In this document: piece by piece, positions 1 to 5,281 of the stretch
How the letters are laid out: each line of letters starts with the position of its first letter
Position numbering within the stretch: the stretch's first letter is position 1
Assembly (NCBI GenBank): GCA_017940445.1
Contig: JAGAYQ010000279.1
Span: 1 to 5,494, forward strand
Reading direction: 5' to 3'
Length of the DNA: 5,494 bases
DNA from: Pyramidobacter sp.
GTDB taxonomy: Bacteria > Synergistota > Synergistia > Synergistales > Dethiosulfovibrionaceae
Translations under genes and position numbers: made by a program
Notes under the pieces: generated by a model
The model's database searches: none
Seen by the model: only the letters and a program-made list of their open reading frames with translations
What the model was told of the DNA's origin: nothing

Positions 1-203
1 AGCTCGTGCGCGCACAGCACGACGGGGACCTTTTCGTCAGTCACGGGGCGGTAAAGCAGCCCGCGCAGCGTCTTGCCGGTGACGGGATTGACCACATGCG
101 TCGGCGTGACCGTGACGCTGTACAGCTTTTCGGCCCACGCGGCCGAGGCCAGAGACAGCAGCGCACCCATGATGAGGGCAACCAGATACATTCTTTTTTT
201 CAT
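1..203 (-). CDS. Exported alpha/beta hydrolase, N-terminal part (cut by window edge)
   Basis: Only the first 67 codons are visible; the gene runs off the window's left edge. The start at 203 is fixed by an AAGGAGG Shine-Dalgarno (213-219) nine bases upstream. Residues 1-24 form a Sec signal peptide: basic MKKR start, hydrophobic core, and a small-residue cleavage site ending ASAAWA. The mature part shows GKTLRGLLYRP and then VPVVLCAHEL, which matches the strand leading to the oxyanion-hole region of dienelactone-hydrolase-like alpha/beta hydrolases (typically PVVvxxHG or HEL). The catalytic Ser, Asp and His lie outside the window, so activity cannot be judged. It is the last visible gene of a five-gene minus-strand cluster, 33 bases after the cyclophilin-like gene with no terminator between. 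The fold is fairly likely; the substrate is unknown. Confidence 0.68.
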   Translation of the reverse strand, partial: MKKRMYLVALIMGALLSLASAAWAEKLYSVTVTPTHVVNPVTGKTLRGLLYRPVTDEKVPVVLCAHE

Positions 204-236
204 TTCCAAACTCCTCCTTATGTATGGAATAGAAAG

Positions 237-692
237 TTATTTTTCTTTGAGACGAATGAGGACGTGGCCCTCATAGTTTTTGAAAAAGCCGGCGCCCGCG
301 AGGATCTTTCCAAGTGTGACGACCGGCACGACCGTCTCTTCCCGTTCATGCGTGTGGAAAATGGCGACCGACGGTCCCTCGTACCAGTAGGCCAGGCCGC
401 CTTCTTCAAAGTCGCGCGTGCGCGGTTCGTCGGCGATGCGGCGCGGCAGATCAAATGCGCGGGCAAAGTCGGCCGGCGTCCACAGCTCGACCTGCAGCGG
501 CAGCATCGCGGCAAAAGCCCGTGACGTGGCGCTGTTGTAAAGCACCGCGTCGATCACCGTACTGCCGGCGACGAGCTCGATCGGTGTGAATGGTTGTACA
601 GCAGGCGGCACAGCGAAGGCGCTCACGCAAAGGGCGAGCACGAGCACAGCCGAGAGCAGCAAACGCGCGCCGTTTTTAATCAGATCGTTCAT
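237..692 (-). CDS. Exported cyclophilin-like protein (Cyclophil_like2 type)
   Basis: This is a 151-residue protein with a signal peptide (residues 1-27: MNDLIKNGAR, a long Leu/Val/Ala core, cleavage after AFA). The mature part carries the signatures I associate with the small bacterial cyclophilin-like fold (Pfam Cyclophil_like2, related to TM1367): LYNSATSRAFAAMLPL (51-66), the DLPRRI segment (81-86), RDFEEGGLAYWYEG (93-106), SVAIFHTHE (108-116) and VPVVTLGKIL (122-131). These proteins share the beta-barrel of peptidyl-prolyl isomerases, but isomerase activity is not established for them; many sit beside flavodoxins or reductases, as here. An in-frame ATG at 794 would add 34 residues overlapping the upstream reductase gene and bury the signal peptide, so the ATG at 692 is chosen. 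Its Shine-Dalgarno (AAGGG, 701-705) is modest. The gene begins 19 bases after the reductase stop, in the same operon. The biochemical role is unknown. Confidence 0.8.
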   Translation of the reverse strand: MNDLIKNGARLLLSAVLVLALCVSAFAVPPAVQPFTPIELVAGSTVIDAVLYNSATSRAFAAMLPLQVELWTPADFARAFDLPRRIADEPRTRDFEEGGLAYWYEGPSVAIFHTHEREETVVPVVTLGKILAGAGFFKNYEGHVLIRLKEK

Positions 693-711
693 CGAAAACG
701 CCCTTATTCCA

Positions 712-1164
712 TTATCCCAATTTTGCAGAAAGCGCCGCCGCTTCCGCGTCGTTCGTCGCCATGCCGAGGTAGTCCAGGCCGTAAAGCGAGGCAAAGCGCT
801 TCATCGTGAACTCTCCCGCGTCCATCATCCACTTTTGCGGAGCAGCGCCCTGATAGACGAAGATCAGCTTGCGGCCGTTCAGGTCGCTTTTGCTCACCGC
901 GCCGTAAAAGCGGTCGAGCAGCGTGCGCACGCTGCCGCAGATGTTATGCCAGTACAGCGGAGAGCCGATCACGATCACGTTGGCTTCCTTCATGCGGTCG
1001 ATCACTTTGGCAAACTGGTCGCCCGCCAGCTTTTGTCCAAAGACGTTGATGCGGTAATCGACCAGATCCAGCGTTTCATAAGCGCGGCCGTTCATCACCT
1101 TCGCTGCCAGTTTGGCGGTGTTGCCGTTTCTGTTGGGGCTGCCGTTGATAAAGAGGACTTTCAT
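712..1164 (-). CDS. NAD(P)H-dependent FMN reductase-like / flavodoxin-fold oxidoreductase
   Basis: This 150-residue protein has no signal peptide, so it is cytoplasmic. It opens with the flavodoxin-fold first strand and FMN phosphate loop MKVLFINGSPNRNGNT (GSPNRNGNT at 8-16). The second FMN-contacting loop GSPLYWHNICGSVRTLLDR spans 67-85; GSPxYW followed by a helix ending in LLDR is typical of iron-sulfur flavoprotein-like and NADPH-dependent FMN reductases. There are no cysteine motifs for a cluster, so it is a plain flavin reductase or quinone/azo-type reductase. At 150 residues it is shorter than the usual 180-200 of the family, missing mainly C-terminal elements. The start at 1164 is set by AGGAAG (1172-1177), seven bases upstream and inside the end of the flavodoxin gene; only four bases separate that stop from this ATG, so translational coupling is likely. 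A longer reading from 1263 runs back into the upstream gene and is rejected. Confidence 0.85.
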   Translation of the reverse strand: MKVLFINGSPNRNGNTAKLAAKVMNGRAYETLDLVDYRINVFGQKLAGDQFAKVIDRMKEANVIVIGSPLYWHNICGSVRTLLDRFYGAVSKSDLNGRKLIFVYQGAAPQKWMMDAGEFTMKRFASLYGLDYLGMATNDAEAAALSAKLG

Positions 1165-1168
1165 GCGC

Positions 1169-1786
1169 TCACTTCCTTTTCGCCATGCCAAGCGCAGCGA
1201 GCCATGCGTCGACTTCGCGCACGGCAATCTCTTCCACGTCGTCGCGGTCGAGGCAGAGCACATTTTTCACGACGCGGACGCCGGGCAGCGCCTGAGCAAT
1301 CTTCGCCGGCGTTCCGGCCAGCCGGCTGCCGCCGTGAGTGACGAACGGGATCACCGTTTTGCCGCGAAAGTCGTTCGTCTCCAGAAACGTATACACGGCC
1401 ATGGGCAGGTCGGCCCACCAGATCGGATAGCCCAGAAACACGGTGTCGTACTGCGACAGATCGACGGTGCCTTTCAGCACGGGACGGACATTGCGGCGCA
1501 GCTCTTCCCGGGCCTGGGCGACGAGCGCAGCGTGAGCGGTGGTGTAAGGCACGGCCGGCTCGATGCGGAACGTGTCGGCACCTGTGTGCTGCGCAATGAG
1601 GCGGGCCACGTACTGCGTGTTGCCGACCACTTCGCCCTTGATCGTGACGACGCTGTTTTCCTCTTCACGGGTGACGGGGGCGCGATCAGTCTCCGGCACG
1701 GAGAAATAGGCCACGAGCGTTTTGGCACAGGCCGCCTGAACAGTCAGAGCGGCAAGACAGAGCGCAAGCACAACGATCTTTTTCAT
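1169..1786 (-). CDS. Exported flavodoxin-family protein
   Basis: This 205-residue flavodoxin of the Flavodoxin_4 type is preceded by a signal peptide: MKK, a hydrophobic core IVVLALCLAALTV, and a probable signal peptidase I site after ACA (residue 21). Flavodoxin landmarks follow in order: first strand plus phosphate loop TLVAYFSVPETD (23-34), GNTQYVARLIAQHTGAD (55-71), VFLGYPIWWADLPMAVYTFLE (116-136; the two Trp probably stack near the FMN) and the THGGSRLAGT segment (150-159). The phosphate loop is the divergent AYFS form usual in this subgroup. There is no twin-arginine motif, and the cysteine at 20 has Gln at -3, so a lipobox is not convincing. An FMN protein exported by Sec must get its cofactor outside the cytoplasm, which is unusual. 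The start at 1786 has a strong AGGAGG (1795-1800) eight bases upstream; the in-frame ATG at 1816 lies inside the dehydrogenase gene and is rejected. The gene begins 20 bases after the dehydrogenase stop. Confidence 0.88.
   Translation of the reverse strand: MKKIVVLALCLAALTVQAACAKTLVAYFSVPETDRAPVTREEENSVVTIKGEVVGNTQYVARLIAQHTGADTFRIEPAVPYTTAHAALVAQAREELRRNVRPVLKGTVDLSQYDTVFLGYPIWWADLPMAVYTFLETNDFRGKTVIPFVTHGGSRLAGTPAKIAQALPGVRVVKNVLCLDRDDVEEIAVREVDAWLAALGMAKRK
1172..1177 (-). promoter_or_regulatory. Shine-Dalgarno inside the end of the flavodoxin gene
   Basis: AGGAAG lies in the last two codons of the flavodoxin reading frame and seven bases before the reductase ATG at 1164; stop and start are four bases apart. 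The arrangement supports coupled translation of the two flavin proteins and decides the reductase start. Confidence 0.75.
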
Positions 1787-1794
1787 ATTTAATT

Positions 1795-1800
1795 CCTCCT
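1795..1800 (-). promoter_or_regulatory. Shine-Dalgarno fixing the flavodoxin start
   Basis: AGGAGG in the 20-base gap between dehydrogenase and flavodoxin, eight bases before the ATG at 1786. It rules out the in-frame ATG at 1816, which lies upstream of it inside the dehydrogenase gene. Confidence 0.85.
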
Positions 1801-1806
1801 TTGTAT

Positions 1807-2961
1807 TTAGCGGCATTCCATCAGGATGTCATAAATTTCGTCGGCTGTCAGCTGCTTGCAGCAGCCTTTGCTGATGTTTGTGCTGTCGGCGACGGCGCGA
1901 AAGCACGACGTGTCGGTGATGCCCATCTCAGAGAACGACGAGGGCAGGCCGATCTCCCTGATGAACGAGGCCAGCGCGTCGATGCCGGCCTCTGCGGCGG
2001 CTTGATCGTCGGCATCGTTCACGCCCCACACATTGCGCGCAAAGCGGGCGAACCGCGCCGGCGCAGCTTTGCACAGACGGCGGTAGAGCACGGGATGACT
2101 GACAGCCAGGCCCATGCCGTGATTGCAGTTTGTGTAGGCGCCAAGCTGATGCTCGATCTGATGCGCCTGAAAATCGGTCACTTTGCCGATCTTGAGCACG
2201 CCGTTTTCGCCCATCGCTGCGGCCCACAGCAGTTCGCCGCGGGCGCGCAGGTCGTCGGGATCTTTGACCAAAGCCCGCGCCGCACGGATGGTGGCGCGCA
2301 TGACGGCCTCGGCGATCTCGTCGGACAGGTTGTCGTCGTGCGGAGTTCCGAAATACGTCTCCATGCAGTGGCTGAGCGTGTCAAACGCGCCGCTGACGAC
2401 CTGGCGCAGCGGCGCCGACATCGTATAAGCCGGGTCGAGCACGGCAAAATCGGCGATCGCGCCCCAGACGCCGCTTTTGAGCTTCTTTGCCTCGTGCGTG
2501 ATGACCGCGCCGTTGTTCTGCTCCGAGCCGGTGCCGCCAACGGTGACGATCACGCCCAGGGGGATGAACTTCTGCGGCAGCTGATGTTTGGTGTACTCCA
2601 TCTCCCAGACGTCCTCATCGCAGCACGCCTGTGCCGAAACGATCTTGCAGCAGTCGCTGACTGAACCTCCGCCCACAGCGAGGATCAGATCGACATTTTC
2701 CGATCGAGCGAGCGCCGCGCCTTCCTGCACTTTGGCGTAGGTAGGATTTGGCATGATGCCGGAAAACTCGACGACGCGCTTGCCGGCTTCTGCCAGCAGG
2801 GCTTTCACCTCGTCATAGACGCCGTTGCGCTTGATCGAGCCGCCGCCGTAGGCCAGCATCACCGTTTTGCCATAGCGTCCCAGTTCGGCGCGCAGAGCCT
2901 TCGCCGCCGCCCCGGCGCCGAAATACGTCTTGACCGGATAGGAAAAGACAAAGTCGTTCAT
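1807..2961 (-). CDS. Iron-type alcohol dehydrogenase (YqhD/butanol dehydrogenase group)
   Basis: This 384-residue group III alcohol dehydrogenase would reduce aldehydes to alcohols with NADPH or NADH in the cytoplasm. The N-terminal nucleotide-binding half shows YGGGSIKRNGVYDEV (38-52) and AVGGGSVSDCCK (95-106). VGGTGSEQNNGAVIT (141-155) is typical of the YqhD and clostridial BDH branch. The C-terminal metal site is intact: D194 and H198 in FDTLSHCME, H267 in AHQIEHQLGA and H281 in NCNHGMGLA. These are the residue numbers I recall for the metal ligands of E. coli YqhD, which points to a functional enzyme of full normal length. The GGGS at 39-42 is the loop that favours NADPH in YqhD, so NADPH use is likely but not proven. 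Cysteines are abundant, including pairs at 104-105, 113-114 and 367-368. The start has AAGGAGG (2972-2978) ten bases upstream. It is the first gene of the operon, directly behind the MerR-type promoter. Confidence 0.96.
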   Translation of the reverse strand: MNDFVFSYPVKTYFGAGAAAKALRAELGRYGKTVMLAYGGGSIKRNGVYDEVKALLAEAGKRVVEFSGIMPNPTYAKVQEGAALARSENVDLILAVGGGSVSDCCKIVSAQACCDEDVWEMEYTKHQLPQKFIPLGVIVTVGGTGSEQNNGAVITHEAKKLKSGVWGAIADFAVLDPAYTMSAPLRQVVSGAFDTLSHCMETYFGTPHDDNLSDEIAEAVMRATIRAARALVKDPDDLRARGELLWAAAMGENGVLKIGKVTDFQAHQIEHQLGAYTNCNHGMGLAVSHPVLYRRLCKAAPARFARFARNVWGVNDADDQAAAEAGIDALASFIREIGLPSSFSEMGITDTSCFRAVADSTNISKGCCKQLTADEIYDILMECR

Positions 2962-2976
2962 CTTTCAAAAACCTCC

Positions 2977-3004
2977 TTGAGGATCCGAAAATTTTCTGTA
3001 CAAT
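2977..3004 (+). promoter_or_regulatory. Probable sigma70-type promoter of the MerR gene
   Basis: TTGAGG (2977-2982), 16 bases, then TACAAT (2999-3004) on the plus strand. The expected start near 3011 lies within the opposing MerR-type promoter, and the operator dyad (3019-3033) would sit just downstream of it. A bound regulator would therefore be placed to hinder its own transcription. The -35 box overlaps the dehydrogenase Shine-Dalgarno on the other strand (2972-2978). Called by consensus only. Confidence 0.55.
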
Positions 3005-3007
3005 GGG

Positions 3008-3038
3008 AGCATACTCTGCGGGAGTTACTACCGGTCAA
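3008..3038 (-). promoter_or_regulatory. MerR-type promoter and operator for the dehydrogenase-flavodoxin operon
   Basis: On the minus strand, TTGACC (3038-3033) and TATGCT (3013-3008) are separated by exactly 19 bases instead of the usual 17. The spacer region holds the dyad CGGTAGT-A-ACTCCCG (3033-3019), six of seven arm positions complementary. An overlong spacer with a central dyad is the classical layout of promoters that MerR proteins activate by distorting the DNA. Transcription would start near 3001 and leave a leader of about 40 bases before the dehydrogenase ATG at 2961. The same element recurs before the esterase. The layout is seen directly; binding by the adjacent MerR protein is inferred. 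Confidence 0.85.
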
Positions 3039-3051
3039 GAGGCAATTTTTC

Positions 3052-3057
3052 AGGAGG
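3052..3057 (+). promoter_or_regulatory. Shine-Dalgarno fixing the MerR start
   Basis: AGGAGG seven bases before the ATG at 3065. It favours this start over the in-frame ATG at Met5, which would leave a spacing of 19 bases. Confidence 0.85.
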
Positions 3058-3064
3058 CGAAAAA

Positions 3065-3466
3065 ATGGTTGTCGGGATGAAAGAAGCCTGCGTGCAGACA
3101 GGCCTGGCTTATGAAACGCTGAAATATTACTGCAACGAGGGACTGGTCCCCAACGTAAAGCGCGACGCGAACAACCGCCGCGTCTTCGACGAGCGCACGA
3201 TCGCCTGGATCAAGGACCTGCACTGCCTGAAACGCTGCGGCATGTCGATCGAAGAGATGAAGCGCTATCTCGACCTGTGCCTGAAAGGGCCGTCGAGCAT
3301 CGACGAACGCATGGTGATGATCCACGAAAAACGCGCCCAGCTGCTTGCGCAGATGGAGGAGCTGAAAGACAGCCTCAGCTACCTGGACTGGAAGGAAAAC
3401 TTCTACAACGACGTGCAGTCGGGCAAGATCCCCTACCGCAGCAACCTGATCCGCATCGAAGAATAA
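3065..3466 (+). CDS. MerR-family transcriptional regulator (AdhR/NmlR-like)
   Basis: This is a 133-residue dimeric DNA-binding activator/repressor. The N-terminal winged helix-turn-helix is clear: VGMKEACVQTGLAYETLKYY (3-22), EGLVPNVKRDANNRRVFDER (25-44; wing and second helix-turn-helix region), then WIKDLHCLKRCGMSIEEMKRYLDL (49-72). The C-terminal part (about 80-116) is the long coiled-coil dimerisation helix, followed by a short tail with no metal-binding cysteine cluster. Cys54 in WIKDLHCLK aligns, from memory, with the conserved Cys52 of Bacillus subtilis AdhR (WIEFIKCMRNAG), an aldehyde/electrophile sensor; Cys9, Cys23, Cys58 and Cys72 are also present. The start at 3065 is set by AGGAGG (3052-3057) seven bases upstream rather than Met5. 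It is divergent from the dehydrogenase operon and upstream of the esterase, and both units have matching MerR-type promoters. The inducer is unknown; an aldehyde, quinone or other thiol-reactive compound is an inference. Confidence 0.94.
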   Translation: MVVGMKEACVQTGLAYETLKYYCNEGLVPNVKRDANNRRVFDERTIAWIKDLHCLKRCGMSIEEMKRYLDLCLKGPSSIDERMVMIHEKRAQLLAQMEELKDSLSYLDWKENFYNDVQSGKIPYRSNLIRIEE

Positions 3467-3473
3467 CGAAAAC

Positions 3474-3524
3474 GCCGCGTTTTTCTTTTCTCACATAAAA
3501 GGAAAGAAAAACGCGGCATTTTTT
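3474..3524 (+). terminator. Rho-independent terminator of the MerR gene
   Basis: A 17-base-pair stem (3474-3490 with 3501-3517, one G-U pair) starting GCCGCG and closing with GCGGC, a 10-base loop (3491-3500) and a run of six T (3519-3524). It starts 7 bases after the MerR stop. It separates the regulator's transcript from the esterase, which has its own promoter 39 bases further on. AAAA (3469-3472) facing the T run would let it act in both directions, but no minus-strand gene runs into it. Confidence 0.93.
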
Positions 3525-3562
3525 GCGAGCGAAAAAATTTTGCGAATCGTGCGAAAAAACAC

Positions 3563-3593
3563 TTGACCGGTAGTTACTCCCGTACAGTATGAT
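3563..3593 (+). promoter_or_regulatory. MerR-type promoter and operator for the esterase
   Basis: TTGACC (3563-3568), a 19-base spacer and TATGAT (3588-3593), with the dyad CGGTAGT-T-ACTCCCG at 3568-3582. It matches the operon promoter at 3038-3008 in 27 of 31 positions; the differences are the dyad centre, two bases in the spacer just before the -10, and one base in the -10. Because it stands alone in front of the esterase, behind a terminator, it is a second target site rather than part of a divergent autoregulatory pair. Transcription would start near 3600, about 28 bases before the ATG. Confidence 0.86.
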
Positions 3594-3627
3594 GTGTTCA
3601 TACTCAGAATGAAAGGGGTTTCGTTTC

Positions 3628-5271
3628 ATGTCATCAAGAAAATGTATGTTTGCGGCTGTCTTTTTCGCTCTCAGTACGCTCGCCGCTCATGCCTCGGACG
3701 AGCGGCTCCTGGCCGGGCCGGGGATCGCCGTGGTGCAGACGGCTGCGGGAACGCTGCAAGGGTACGTGCGGCAGGGGATCTTTACTTATAAGGGAGTACC
3801 TTACGCCGAAGCTGAGCGGTTCATGCCACCGCGTGCAGCCGCTCCGTGGGACGGCGTTCGTCTGGCGCTGACAGATGGCCCGATCTCGCTTCAGAGCGCT
3901 GATCCCGCCGACGATATTTTTCCGCCCCACTGGTTTTGGCCGCACTGGCATCCGCGCAGCCTGCCGATGGCCGACGCGTGCCAGGATCTGAACATCTGGA
4001 CGCCCGGTCTCGACGGCAAAAAACGCCCCGTCATGGTATGGCTGCACGGCGGCGGATTCTCCGCCGGCTCCGCCACGGTCGAAGACGTGTACGACGGCGA
4101 GAATCTTGCCCGCACGGGTGACGTGGTGGTCGTGTCGGTCAATCACCGGCTCAACTCCGTCGGCTATCTTGATCTGTCAGCCTACGGCGAAAAATACGCG
4201 AAGTCGGCCAACGCCGGTATGCTCGACATTGTTGCCGCGCTTGAATGGGTGCGCGACAACATCACGAACTTCGGCGGCGATCCCGCGAACGTAACGGTGT
4301 TCGGCCAGTCCGGGGGCGGCGCGAAAGTCCTGACGCTGATGGCGATGCCCTCGGCGAAAGGGCTGTTCCACAAGGCGATCGTGATGAGCGGCTGCGTGCC
4401 GCTGATGGGCATGACGCTGCCGCGTCCCGAAGCCGTGCGCAAGGTGGCCGAACGTCTGCTCGCCGACCTCGGTCTTTCGCCCGACCGTGTGGACGAACTG
4501 CAGACCATGCCGTATGACACGCTGTACCGCGCCGCGAACAAAGCCTGGAACGCGGTCGCAAAGGAATTGCCCGGACAAATGTTCCCCGGTCTCGGCTGGG
4601 CGCCCGTGATGGACGGAAGCATCGTCGTCTGCGACCCAGCTGCGGACGGATTCTCGCCGCTGGGCGAACGCGTGCCGCTGATGGTCGGCACAGTGCTCAG
4701 CGAGTGGACTTCGATGCCGCTTCTGGCAAAAATGGCGCAGTCACAGAGCGACAATCTCAACACATGGAGCGTCGAAGAAGCGGCGCGTCGTCTGAATGAG
4801 CGATACGGCGACAAAGCAGAAAGCATCGTCGCCGCGTTCCGCAAAGCCTATCCGGGCAAAAAGGACGCCGCCGCGCTCTATGTAGACACGCGGCTGAGGA
4901 ACGGCGCGCTGAAGACCGCGGAACTGAAAGCGAAACAGCCCGCGCCCGTGTACACCTACGTCTTCTCGTGGGAAACGCCCGTGATGGGCGGTTACGCGCT
5001 GGCATATCACTGCTCCGAACTGCCGTTCGTGTTCAGCAATATCGCTTTGTCTGAAACAGCGACAGGCGCAGGCGCGGAGGCATTCACACTGGCTGACAGG
5101 ATGAGCCGTGCCTGGGTGAACTTTGCCCGCACCGGCGATCCGAACGGCGAAGGTCTGCCGAAGTGGGACACGTTCACGCCCGAAAACGGCGCGGCGATGA
5201 TCTTCGACAGCGAATGCAGGGCCGTAAACGCTCACGATCGCGAACTGCTGGCGCTGCTGAACGCCAAATGA
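3628..5271 (+). CDS. Exported type-B carboxylesterase (para-nitrobenzyl esterase family)
   Basis: This 547-residue alpha/beta hydrolase would hydrolyse carboxylic esters outside the cytoplasm. A signal peptide covers residues 1-22 (MSSRKC, hydrophobic core, cleavage after AAHA). The mature protein begins with the family pattern: GTLQGYVRQGIFTYKGVPYAEAERF (41-65), then ACQDLNIWTP (117-126). The oxyanion-hole motif HGGGF is at 140-144. The nucleophile elbow is FGQSGGG with Ser228, where most family members have GESAGG. The acid is probably Glu359 (MVGTVLSEW) and the base His461 (YHCSELPFVFSN), so the triad is complete. The C-terminal RAWVNFARTGDPN (494-506) is also typical. Length is normal for the family. 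The ATG at 3628 has GGGG (3615-3618) nine bases upstream. It is transcribed from its own MerR-type promoter at 3563-3593, behind the terminator of the regulator gene, and probably continues into the gene at 5282. The natural ester substrate is unknown. Confidence 0.95.
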   Translation: MSSRKCMFAAVFFALSTLAAHASDERLLAGPGIAVVQTAAGTLQGYVRQGIFTYKGVPYAEAERFMPPRAAAPWDGVRLALTDGPISLQSADPADDIFPPHWFWPHWHPRSLPMADACQDLNIWTPGLDGKKRPVMVWLHGGGFSAGSATVEDVYDGENLARTGDVVVVSVNHRLNSVGYLDLSAYGEKYAKSANAGMLDIVAALEWVRDNITNFGGDPANVTVFGQSGGGAKVLTLMAMPSAKGLFHKAIVMSGCVPLMGMTLPRPEAVRKVAERLLADLGLSPDRVDELQTMPYDTLYRAANKAWNAVAKELPGQMFPGLGWAPVMDGSIVVCDPAADGFSPLGERVPLMVGTVLSEWTSMPLLAKMAQSQSDNLNTWSVEEAARRLNERYGDKAESIVAAFRKAYPGKKDAAALYVDTRLRNGALKTAELKAKQPAPVYTYVFSWETPVMGGYALAYHCSELPFVFSNIALSETATGAGAEAFTLADRMSRAWVNFARTGDPNGEGLPKWDTFTPENGAAMIFDSECRAVNAHDRELLALLNAK

Positions 5272-5281
5272 GATCCCGGTG

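Noticed and set aside
693..794. Longer N-terminus for the cyclophilin-like protein (ATG at 794)
   Set aside because: It would overlap the upstream reductase and place 34 mostly basic residues in front of a good signal peptide.
586..1341. Plus-strand open frame of 251 codons
   Set aside because: Antisense to three well-supported minus-strand genes; Arg- and Ala-rich translation typical of a GC-rich shadow frame.
1719..1786. Lipoprotein signal on the flavodoxin (Cys20)
   Set aside because: The residue at -3 is Gln and the preceding residues do not fit the usual Leu-Ala/Ser-Gly/Ala lipobox; signal peptidase I cleavage after ACA is more plausible.
1112..1792. Plus-strand open frame of 226 codons
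   Set aside because: Antisense to the flavodoxin, whose conserved segments are clear; no ribosome site.
1801..2664. Plus-strand open frame of 287 codons
   Set aside because: It lies fully antisense to the alcohol dehydrogenase, whose metal ligands and cofactor motifs are intact; the translation has no family features and no ribosome site.
2987..2996. Perfect palindrome GAAAATTTTC in the divergent control region
   Set aside because: It is short, AT-only in its core, absent before the esterase, and falls in the spacer of the predicted merR promoter; likely chance in AT-rich DNA.
3533..3560. Repeated GCGAA-A-run words upstream of the esterase promoter
   Set aside because: Too short and irregular to call a repeat or site; could act as an AT-rich upstream element but nothing shows it.
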